5,106 nucleotides of DNA from Anaerolineae bacterium (GTDB lineage Bacteria; Chloroflexota; Anaerolineae; J102): positions 1 through 5,106 of the forward strand of contig JALSPL010000056.1 in NCBI GenBank assembly GCA_026985975.1, given 5' to 3'. Position numbers and translations under genes: made by a program. This document shows positions 1 to 5,106 of the stretch, piece by piece (positions within the stretch are counted from its first letter, which is position 1; each line of letters opens with the position of its first letter). Under the pieces are notes generated by a model, which saw only the letters and a list, made by a program, of their open reading frames with translations, had not been told where the DNA came from and ran no database searches.

Positions 1-1231
1 CCCTGGCGATGGTGGCGTCGGTCAGCCCGAAAGCGTCCAATACCGGGCCGGGGAAATAATAACCGGTGCGGCCCAGCACCGTTGTGGCCATGGGGACGGG
101 ATCGTCGTCGGCAATGCGGGCCAGCGACGGCATGGTTTCGCGCCACCAGACGTCCAGATGCCGGGTGTCGCGGGTGAGAAAAGCAAGCGCTGGTAGATCG
201 ATTTGGGCGAGAATGAGCAAAAGCAGGAGCGAATGCGCCCATAGCCGATGCGTGTGACGCCATTTTTCCCATCCCGCCAACGCTATCCAAATCCACACAG
301 CCAGGGTGGGCAGCATCAAGCGTTGCAAGGGCATCCAGTCGCCTGCGCCCACAGCGGCCACCAGCAGGGTGTAGGCCAGCGTGAGGAGCAACGGCATGAA
401 CGCGGCGTAACGGCGGGCGGCCCAGGCCAGGGGCAGCCACCAGATAAGCCCCCATTTCAACGCCCAATTGCCCAGATAGCTGCGGCTGAGCAGCCAGAAG
501 TTGTCTGGTTGCGTTTGCATGGCCGTGAGAAATCCCGCTTTGGCTATCAGGCTGTTTGGGATCAATGCGCCATAATAACGCCAGCGCCAGGCCAGGTAGG
601 GCAGAAGAATGAGCAGATAAATCCCTGCCGCCCGCGCCGCGTCCCGCCGATTTTTTCGATAAAAATGCCAGCCGATGAGCAACGCGGTCAATCCCATGGC
701 CTCGGGCCGGGTAAGGGAGGCCAGCGCCAGGGGCAAGGCGTAGAGGGCCGCCCGCCAGCCGGTGACGGGATGGGAGGAAAACAGGGGGAGATAGAGGGCC
801 AGGCTGATGGTGATAAGGAACAGATAAAGAGGCGTCTCCAGGCCCGCTACCGTCCAGAATGCCAGCGAGGTGCTGGCGGCCGCCAGCCACAATGCCAGTA
901 GCGCACTGGTTTTCGAGATGAAGCGTCGGGCGACCCAGACTATCGTCGTCACCGTGGCTATCGTTGCCAGCAGGCCCAAGATCTTGCTGGCGATGATGGG
1001 GTTCAACCCCCAGCGTTGCGCTATCCCCAGCAGCAGCGTCCAACTGAAATTGGTGTAGCCCTCCACCCGTTCGCCGACATTGAACGTCAGCCCCAGGCCT
1101 TGCGCCCAGTTGCGGGCGTAGCGAAAGGAGATGTAGGCGTCTTCGATGGTGGCATGCCAGAACCAGACGATCTGCGCTGTCAGCAACAGCGAAGCGGAAA
1201 GGTAGGCGAAGGGGCGTCGATAGGCGTTCAT
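1..1231 (-). CDS. AftB/ZomB-like GT-C membrane glycosyltransferase, N-terminal 410 residues (3' end outside window)
   Basis: An unbroken frame runs from the ATG at 1231-1229 to the left edge, giving 410 residues without a stop. A first membrane segment (about 8-28) leads into EDAYISFRYARN, where E30-D31 is the expected catalytic acidic pair of GT-C enzymes, then GERVEGYTNFSW (53-64). Further family landmarks are AGLETPLY (129-136), LTRPEAMG (173-180), RYYGALIPNSLIAK (218-231), GDWMPLQRLMLP (297-308) and DAFGLTDATIAR (399-410), spaced by hydrophobic helices. From family knowledge this pattern belongs to AftB/ZomB-like proteins; AftB transfers arabinofuranose from a decaprenyl-phosphate donor outside the membrane, but the sugar and acceptor here are unknown. 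Only the remaining C-terminal part is missing. The ATG is preferred because the first helix and DAYISF element follow at the usual distance. It is the last visible gene of the operon. Confidence 0.88.
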   Translation of the reverse strand, partial: MNAYRRPFAYLSASLLLTAQIVWFWHATIEDAYISFRYARNWAQGLGLTFNVGERVEGYTNFSWTLLLGIAQRWGLNPIIASKILGLLATIATVTTIVWVARRFISKTSALLALWLAAASTSLAFWTVAGLETPLYLFLITISLALYLPLFSSHPVTGWRAALYALPLALASLTRPEAMGLTALLIGWHFYRKNRRDAARAAGIYLLILLPYLAWRWRYYGALIPNSLIAKAGFLTAMQTQPDNFWLLSRSYLGNWALKWGLIWWLPLAWAARRYAAFMPLLLTLAYTLLVAAVGAGDWMPLQRLMLPTLAVWIWIALAGWEKWRHTHRLWAHSLLLLLILAQIDLPALAFLTRDTRHLDVWWRETMPSLARIADDDPVPMATTVLGRTGYYFPGPVLDAFGLTDATIAR

Positions 1232-1243
1232 GCCGGAAGCGGG

Positions 1244-1247
1244 CCTC
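1244..1247 (-). promoter_or_regulatory. Possible Shine-Dalgarno GAGG overlapping the upstream stop codon
   Basis: On the coding strand TGAGG begins with the stop codon of the second phosphohydrolase, and its GAGG ends 12 bases before the ATG at 1231. The spacing is a little long for a ribosome site, but it is the only purine-rich candidate. It would place ribosome binding for the glycosyltransferase on the termination codon of the preceding gene, which again suggests coupled translation. Confidence 0.4.
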
Positions 1248-2871
1248 AAAGATAGCCCAGGGATCGCAATCGTTCCTGGATGATGTCCTGATCTTCGTGG
1301 CTGAGGTCGGCGCTGGTCCCGGGGGATGGGGCGGCGTCGCTGGCTCCGGCGCGGGTGATGTCGCCCGTCACGAAATCCAACACCCGGCCATCCATTCCGG
1401 CGGGGATGGGCAGCCCCAGCAAGTGCAGGATGGTGGGGGCCAGGTCTTGCAGGCGGGCGGAGGCGATGGTGGCGGGAATGGCGTCGACGGGCGCCGGCCT
1501 CCAATCGACAGGCTTGACGCCGGGCCCCAGGGCCAGGAGAATTCCCTGCGGGGCGTGATTGCCCGTCAACTCGCCGCTGTCGCCGGTCTGCGCCGTTGTG
1601 GGATTGTTGCGGATGATGGCGTTGAAGCGCATATCGTCATTTCGCACGGGCTCGATGATGAGATCGGGGGCGTAGGCCAGCATCGGGCCTGCGTAAAGCT
1701 CTGAGCGATCATAGATGTCTGCGATGAATTGGCTATCGGCGTCGAATGCCAGGAGCGCTGCGATGAGTTCTGCGGCCAGATCGTCCAGGTCGGATTCATC
1801 GACAATCCCTTGCGGTTCGCGACCGCGGATATTGAAACGGATGCCGCCGGATGGGCTGTAAACGGCCCGGGTGCGGGACCAGTCGATGCGGGTCATCCAG
1901 GGGGCGATGGCGGGCGGTCGACGGATGTCGCGCAGGCCGGGCAAGCTGCGCTTGATGCGACGCAGGCCGGGGCGCTGACGAAGCCGTTGCCACAGGTCGG
2001 GCTGCGCTGCGGGAGGCGGCGCTGTCAGTGCGAGCCAGCCGTTGTCTCGCAGCCAGGCGTTGATGTGAAAGGCCCGGGTCACGGGCGAGAAGCCGTGATC
2101 CGAGAGGATGATGACGGTGGGGTCGGGCCCGGCTTCGTTCAGCAAGTCGGCGATGGCGGCGTCGATGGCCTGGTAGGCGGCCAGCAGCTCGGGCAGCAGG
2201 CGTCGGGCCTCGTCGGGGTTGTGGCGGGGATGATCGGGATGCAGAAGATGCAGGGTGTAGTGCTGCAAACGATCGGTGGCGGTGAAGACGGCGACCATCG
2301 CGTCCCAATCATCCTGCTGCAACAGCCAGCGCGCGGCCCGGCCCCGCGCCTGGATGGCCCGGGTGGTGGCGCGGATGAAATCCCGCAGTTTCATGCCAGT
2401 GCGCTCGACGTTGATGACGTAGTCGGGAACCGCCGCCAGCAAGCGCTCGCGTAGTTCGGGCGGCTGGGTGAAGAGGGCGCGCACGTCGGGGGTGAGCATG
2501 CCCGCCACCACCGCACCGTCGGGAAAGGCCCGGGGCGGGTAGGTCATGGGGATGTTGAGCAGGGCGATGCGGCGGCCCGCCGCGGCCGCGTATTGCCAGA
2601 AGCTGGGCGCGCGGATGGAAGCGGCGGTGTTGAGCGCGAGCCCGTAATCGTCGGGGCGCTGGGCCACGAATCCAAAAATGCCATGTTTGCCGGCGTTGAC
2701 GCCGGTGGCGAAGGTGGTCCAGGCGATGGATGATTCGGGGCGAATGGTGGAGGTGAGGTCGCCCCAACGCCCGCGCGCTTTCAGCGCCGCCAGCGTGGGC
2801 AGCGACCCATCTTCGAGCCAGGGATCGAGGATGCGCCAATCAGCGCCGTCGAGTCCGATGATGAGGATCAT
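1246..2871 (-). CDS. Alkaline-phosphatase-superfamily phosphohydrolase, Ser-nucleophile tandem paralogue
   Basis: This is a complete 541-residue paralogue of the gene just upstream, alignable over its whole length. It starts MILIIGLDGADW with metal ligand D8. The nucleophile position holds S47 (RPESSIAW) where the partner has Thr, followed by TGVNAGKHGIFGF (56-68). Further predicted ligands are D200 and H204 in TATDRLQHY, D258-H259 in LSDHGFS, and H439 in TGNHAPQG. DLAPTILHLLGLP with MDG (476-495) and the end RLRSLGYL match the partner. Between residues 296 and 318 there is an Arg-rich stretch including RIKRSLPGL (305-313). A Ser/Ala/Gly/Pro-rich linker (about 507-521) precedes the terminal element. 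No signal peptide or membrane segment is visible. All metal ligands are kept, so it is not an obvious pseudoenzyme. It may share the partner's pathway with a different substrate. The exact reaction cannot be told. A GT-C glycosyltransferase follows after 14 bases. Confidence 0.93.
   Translation of the reverse strand: MILIIGLDGADWRILDPWLEDGSLPTLAALKARGRWGDLTSTIRPESSIAWTTFATGVNAGKHGIFGFVAQRPDDYGLALNTAASIRAPSFWQYAAAAGRRIALLNIPMTYPPRAFPDGAVVAGMLTPDVRALFTQPPELRERLLAAVPDYVINVERTGMKLRDFIRATTRAIQARGRAARWLLQQDDWDAMVAVFTATDRLQHYTLHLLHPDHPRHNPDEARRLLPELLAAYQAIDAAIADLLNEAGPDPTVIILSDHGFSPVTRAFHINAWLRDNGWLALTAPPPAAQPDLWQRLRQRPGLRRIKRSLPGLRDIRRPPAIAPWMTRIDWSRTRAVYSPSGGIRFNIRGREPQGIVDESDLDDLAAELIAALLAFDADSQFIADIYDRSELYAGPMLAYAPDLIIEPVRNDDMRFNAIIRNNPTTAQTGDSGELTGNHAPQGILLALGPGVKPVDWRPAPVDAIPATIASARLQDLAPTILHLLGLPIPAGMDGRVLDFVTGDITRAGASDAAPSPGTSADLSHEDQDIIQERLRSLGYL
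1423..1443. repeat. 21-base exact match to 3060-3080 (paralogue coding repeat)
   Basis: Twenty-one bases are identical and in the same orientation at 1423-1443 and 3060-3080. On the minus strand both encode LAPTILH of the C-terminal family motif. All seven codons are identical, including third positions. It is a remnant of, or was kept similar by, the relation between the two tandem genes, and is not a mobile-element repeat. Confidence 0.8.
2687..2724. repeat. 38-base near-repeat of 4324-4361 (paralogue coding repeat)
   Basis: The 38 bases at 2687-2724 match 4324-4361 at 34 positions by direct reading, in the same orientation. They encode the conserved segment from the Ala-Trp after the nucleophile to the GK before the histidine (AWTTFATGVNAGK against AWATFVTGVNPGK). 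The similarity comes from coding for the same active-site element in the tandem paralogues. Confidence 0.75.
2868..2871 (-). promoter_or_regulatory. ATGA start/stop overlap between the two phosphohydrolase genes
   Basis: On the coding strand the bases ATGA contain both the start of the downstream gene (2871-2869) and the TGA stop of the upstream one (2870-2868). This is the classic arrangement for termination-reinitiation coupling, which tends to link the output of the two proteins. Upstream only a weak GGGA lies eight bases before the ATG, inside the codons for the final GLGYL of the first protein. Coupling rather than an independent ribosome site is therefore the likely mode of initiation. 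Confidence 0.85.
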
Positions 2872-4511
2872 GAGAGGTATCCCAGGCCGCGCAGGCGGTC
2901 GGCGATGGCCTGATTGTCGGCGTCGGAGAGGGCGCGGGCGGGGTCGGGCGGGGGCAGATCTGGGCCGATTTGGGGCGGGTGGGTTTGCAGAAAGTCCGGT
3001 TCGAAGATGTCGGCGATGACCTGGCCATCCATGCTTTCGGGGACAGGCAGGCCCGCCAGGTGCAGGATGGTGGGGGCCAGATCGATGAGTCCGGGCGTGC
3101 GGGCCAGGCGTCCCGGCCGGATGTGCGGGCCCGCGGCCAGGAACATGCCATCGGGCCGGTGATCGCCGCTGCGCAATAGTTGGCCGGGCGGGATGGGCGT
3201 GATCAGCGTGGAGCCCAGGGTGGGCACGGCCGCGTAATCATCATCCAGGGTGAGGATGATGTCGGGGAATTGGGTGACGTAGGGCCCGGCGTAGAGCGCT
3301 TCGCGCGTGGCGATGTCGGTGACCAGTGGCGTTCCCTTGCCGGGGATGCGCAGGTCCCGGGCCTGCCGGATGATGAATTCTCGCAGTTTGGGCGCGGCCG
3401 CGGGACTGACCGGGCCGGGCTGCGCGCCGCCGGTGCGGTGAAGATAAATGCCCACGACGTTGTTGTAGAGGGGCGCAGCCCAGGCCAGAGTGTTGTCCCA
3501 ATCTACGGCGTCGGCCAGGTGGCCATGCTGCTGCACGGTTTTGCGGGCCTCGGGGGGGAGGATGCGTTTGGCCAGGTCGGTGAGCCAGGGGGCGTTGCGC
3601 TTGACCCGTTGCATCCAGCTCGATTTGCTCATGCGCAGCCGCAGCAGGTCCAGCTCCAGCAGCCAGTTGTTGAGATGCGCCCAATGGCGGGCCGCCGGGC
3701 CGAAGCCATGGTCTGAGAGCATGAGGATGGCGGTCTCGGGTCCGGCCATATCAAGCATCGCACCCAATATCTGATCCAGCAACGCGAAGTAGTCCTGCAA
3801 TCTGTTGGCGATGCGAACGTCGAGGCGGCGGGGATTGGCGCCCGGTTGCAGGTAATGCCAAAAATGATGGGATAGGCGATCTGTGCCGGTAAAGACGACT
3901 GAGAAAACATCCCAGGGCCGGGCTTGCATAAATCGCAAGCTGTGCATGCCCCGACGTTCGCTCATGTGCATGATGTCTTGCAGCATGCTCAGGGGCGGGG
4001 GCAGGTCTTCCCGTCGCAGAGGCCGTCCGGGTCGTCCATATTCGAGATCGATGATATAGTCGTTAAGGGATTTTGCCAGGGAACGCGGCTGAATCCAGTC
4101 GCGGGCTCGGGGCGGCGTGAGCATGCCGCTGATGGCGAAGCCATGTATCGGGCGCAAGGGGTAGCTGAGGGGCGTGTTGATGCTGCCCACGGTGCGACGG
4201 GCGGCGCTGAGATAGTCCCACAGCAGCGGGGCGCGGATGTCGGTGCTGTTGACGGGCGTTCCTTCCCCGCGCAGGTTGGCGGCGGGCGTGTCCGCGATCC
4301 GGGTGAAGTTGAGGATGCTGTGCTTGCCGGGATTGACGCCGGTGACGAAGGTGGCCCAGGCCGGGGCGGTGAAGGGCGGTTGGGTGGAGCGCAGGGGGCT
4401 CCAGGCCGCGCGTTTCCGCAATCTGGCCAGATTGGGCATTTCGTCCAGATCGCAGAGGGGACCGAAGATGTCCCAGGTTCCGCCGTCGAGGCCGATGATG
4501 AGGGTTTTCAT
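2868..4511 (-). CDS. Alkaline-phosphatase-superfamily phosphohydrolase (type I phosphodiesterase / nucleotide pyrophosphatase fold), Thr-nucleophile paralogue
   Basis: This is a complete 547-residue protein. The start is fixed because the family core strand begins at once (MKTLIIGLDGGTWD). All metal and nucleophile positions of the nucleotide pyrophosphatase/phosphodiesterase branch can be placed: D9, the predicted nucleophile T48 in PPFTAPAW, TGVNPGKH (57-64), D211 and H215 in TDRLSHHFWHY, D267-H268 in LSDHGFG, and H451 in SGDHRPDG. This is the usual two-metal set, so the enzyme should be active on a phosphate mono- or diester. A basic stretch with RVKRNAPWL (302-310) lies in the variable region between D267-H268 and H451. 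DLAPTILHLAGLP with MDG (477-496) and the end RLRGLGYLS are hallmarks of COG3379-like proteins. No signal peptide or membrane segment is present, so it should be cytosolic. Substrate unknown; a nucleotide-sugar or lipid-linked precursor of the flanking glycosyltransferases is only a guess. Its stop overlaps the next start. Confidence 0.93.
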   Translation of the reverse strand: MKTLIIGLDGGTWDIFGPLCDLDEMPNLARLRKRAAWSPLRSTQPPFTAPAWATFVTGVNPGKHSILNFTRIADTPAANLRGEGTPVNSTDIRAPLLWDYLSAARRTVGSINTPLSYPLRPIHGFAISGMLTPPRARDWIQPRSLAKSLNDYIIDLEYGRPGRPLRREDLPPPLSMLQDIMHMSERRGMHSLRFMQARPWDVFSVVFTGTDRLSHHFWHYLQPGANPRRLDVRIANRLQDYFALLDQILGAMLDMAGPETAILMLSDHGFGPAARHWAHLNNWLLELDLLRLRMSKSSWMQRVKRNAPWLTDLAKRILPPEARKTVQQHGHLADAVDWDNTLAWAAPLYNNVVGIYLHRTGGAQPGPVSPAAAPKLREFIIRQARDLRIPGKGTPLVTDIATREALYAGPYVTQFPDIILTLDDDYAAVPTLGSTLITPIPPGQLLRSGDHRPDGMFLAAGPHIRPGRLARTPGLIDLAPTILHLAGLPVPESMDGQVIADIFEPDFLQTHPPQIGPDLPPPDPARALSDADNQAIADRLRGLGYLS

Positions 4512-4521
4512 AGCGATTTGC
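4512..4521 (-). promoter_or_regulatory. 10-base intergenic spacer without Shine-Dalgarno
   Basis: Only ten bases (GCAAATCGCT on the coding strand) separate the TGA of the membrane protein from the ATG at 4511. No GGAG-like sequence lies at a normal distance in the spacer or in the end of the preceding gene. The gene at 4511-2868 is therefore probably translated by re-initiation or by leaderless-like or weak initiation coupled to its upstream neighbour. There is no room for a separate promoter in the spacer itself. Confidence 0.45.
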
Positions 4522-5106
4522 TCAGCGCCCGACGATGCGCGAGGCTTGCAGATTCAGAAAAAGCAGGGAGATGAAAATCAGGGAAGGGAGCCAGTTTTGG
4601 CGTCGGGGCGGCAGCAATGCTTCCCATCCCGCCAACAGCAGGACGGCGATGGGGAGCAGGGCGGGAAAGAGGTAGCGGCCCTGGGGCTGCCAGGCGGAGC
4701 CCAGCATGGGCGTCCAGGTTTGCAACAAGATGAGGCTGGCCGCCAGCAGGGAGAAGATGATGAGGCCGCGGTCGACGTTGGCGCGTTGCTGTATGCGACG
4801 GCTCAGGCCCCACAGCGCCGCCAGGGTGGCTGCGGCCAGAAAGAGGTAGGTGAGCCAGGGGAAGGGGCGGTTCAGCCAGCCGAAATCGCCCCAAAAGCTG
4901 ATCCAGGTGAAGCCGGCGTAGAGGCCGTAGCGCAGCAGAGAGGGGACGTCCCAGACGGCGGGGGTGAGGAGGCGGCTGAAGTAGCCTGCGGGCAGGGGTA
5001 GGTGGCGCTCCAGCCAGGTGAAGAGAGGAGCGGCCAGGGGGGCGGCGCGATGGCCGTCGCCGTTGGTGAGCAGTGGCAGGCCTGCTGCGTCGGTAAGTGC
5101 GAGCTG
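4522..5106 (-). CDS. Polytopic membrane protein, GT-C / DUF2142-like, C-terminal part (5' end outside window)
   Basis: An open frame enters from the right edge and ends at a TGA at 4524-4522, giving 194 C-terminal residues with no start in the window. The visible part begins with a loop containing TNGDGHR (residues 14-20 of the fragment), then FTWISFWGDFGWLN (66-79), hydrophobic stretches at about 85-101 and 115-131, the motif QGRYLFPALLPIA (142-154) opening another membrane segment to about 161, and a last one at about 173-187 before the end RIVGR. The combination of a SFWGxFGWLN loop and QGRYLFPAL is, from knowledge of these families, typical of DUF2142 and GT39-like GT-C membrane proteins, many of which are predicted to use polyprenyl-phosphate sugars. 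The catalytic N-terminal half is missing, so activity cannot be judged. It is first in the visible operon and stops 10 bases before the next gene. The membrane-protein call is firm; the family is moderately sure. Confidence 0.8.
   Translation of the reverse strand, partial: QLALTDAAGLPLLTNGDGHRAAPLAAPLFTWLERHLPLPAGYFSRLLTPAVWDVPSLLRYGLYAGFTWISFWGDFGWLNRPFPWLTYLFLAAATLAALWGLSRRIQQRANVDRGLIIFSLLAASLILLQTWTPMLGSAWQPQGRYLFPALLPIAVLLLAGWEALLPPRRQNWLPSLIFISLLFLNLQASRIVGR

Noticed and set aside
248..901. Plus-strand open frame of 217 residues, Gln/Gly-rich
   Set aside because: It is antisense to the AftB/ZomB-like glycosyltransferase, whose minus-strand frame is continuous and rich in family motifs across the same region.
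1729..2454. Plus-strand open frame of 241 residues, Gly/Val-rich
   Set aside because: It is fully antisense to the second phosphohydrolase, whose reading frame carries all catalytic motifs. The composition is that of complementary-strand shadow translation.
1796..3151. Minus-strand alternative frames at 1796-2308, 2309-2839 and 2840-3151
   Set aside because: They are Arg/Ala/Pro/Ser-rich shadows in other frames of the two phosphohydrolase genes. The main frames are continuous, so they do not indicate frameshifts.
2678..4400. Apparently homologous plus-strand peptides (MPCLPALTPVAKVVQA near 2678 and MLCLPGLTPVTKVAQA near 4318)
   Set aside because: The likeness looks like a repeated small gene, but both are the antisense reading of the same active-site segment (TGVNxGKH) in the two paralogues. 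Similarity on the sense strand forces similarity on the antisense strand.
3924..4574. Plus-strand open frame of 216 residues
   Set aside because: It is antisense to the first phosphohydrolase and runs over its start codon into the neighbouring membrane protein. There are no domain signs.
4508..4894. Minus-strand open frame of 128 residues overlapping the membrane protein
   Set aside because: It is in another frame with a Pro/His/Arg-rich product, while the frame ending at 4522 gives clear membrane helices and the QGRYLFPAL motif to the window edge.
4237..5001. Plus-strand open frame of 254 residues
   Set aside because: It lies antisense to the membrane protein and the first phosphohydrolase, crosses their junction, and encodes a Gln/Gly/Arg-rich low-complexity product with no recognisable domain. 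It is a GC-rich shadow.
1..5106. Search for tRNA, rRNA, CRISPR arrays, insertion sequences, terminators and promoters
   Set aside because: Nearly every base is coding and the gaps are 14 bases or shorter. I saw no regularly spaced repeats, no transposase frame and no stem followed by a T-run in the gaps.

Overview
The window is a GC-rich bacterial segment read entirely from the minus strand. It holds four tightly packed genes transcribed from high to low coordinates, with no intergenic gap longer than 14 bases. Both end genes run off the window. The style (GT-C membrane glycosyltransferases interleaved with cytosolic alkaline-phosphatase-superfamily proteins that end in RLRxLGYL, with high GC) resembles environmental Chloroflexota such as Anaerolineae. 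That assignment is an inference from family resemblance and no marker gene is present.

Layout in order of transcription: (1) 5106-4522, the C-terminal 194 residues of a polytopic membrane protein of the GT-C / DUF2142 type; (2) 4511-2868, a 547-residue alkaline-phosphatase-superfamily enzyme (type I phosphodiesterase / nucleotide pyrophosphatase fold, COG3379-like) with Thr48 as predicted nucleophile; (3) 2871-1246, a 541-residue paralogue with Ser47 at the same place, overlapping gene 2 by an ATGA; (4) 1231-1, the N-terminal 410 residues of an AftB/ZomB-like GT-C glycosyltransferase, open at the left edge. The spacing (10 bases, 4-base overlap, 14 bases) indicates one operon whose promoter and terminator both lie outside the window.

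Working model (inference): the two membrane proteins are lipid-linked-sugar-dependent glycosyltransferases, or relatives of them, that decorate a surface polymer, lipid or protein on the outer face of the membrane. The two phosphohydrolase-like proteins lack signal peptides and so should act in the cytosol, perhaps on a nucleotide-sugar, a polyprenyl-phosphate sugar head group or another phosphate ester of the same pathway. The substrate cannot be read from the sequence. The most interesting point is the coupled tandem pair of diverged phosphohydrolases, with different nucleophile residues, set between two GT-C-type membrane proteins.

I found no RNA genes, CRISPR arrays, insertion sequences or convincing plus-strand genes. 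The plus strand carries several long open frames, but these are antisense shadows of the GC-rich minus-strand genes.
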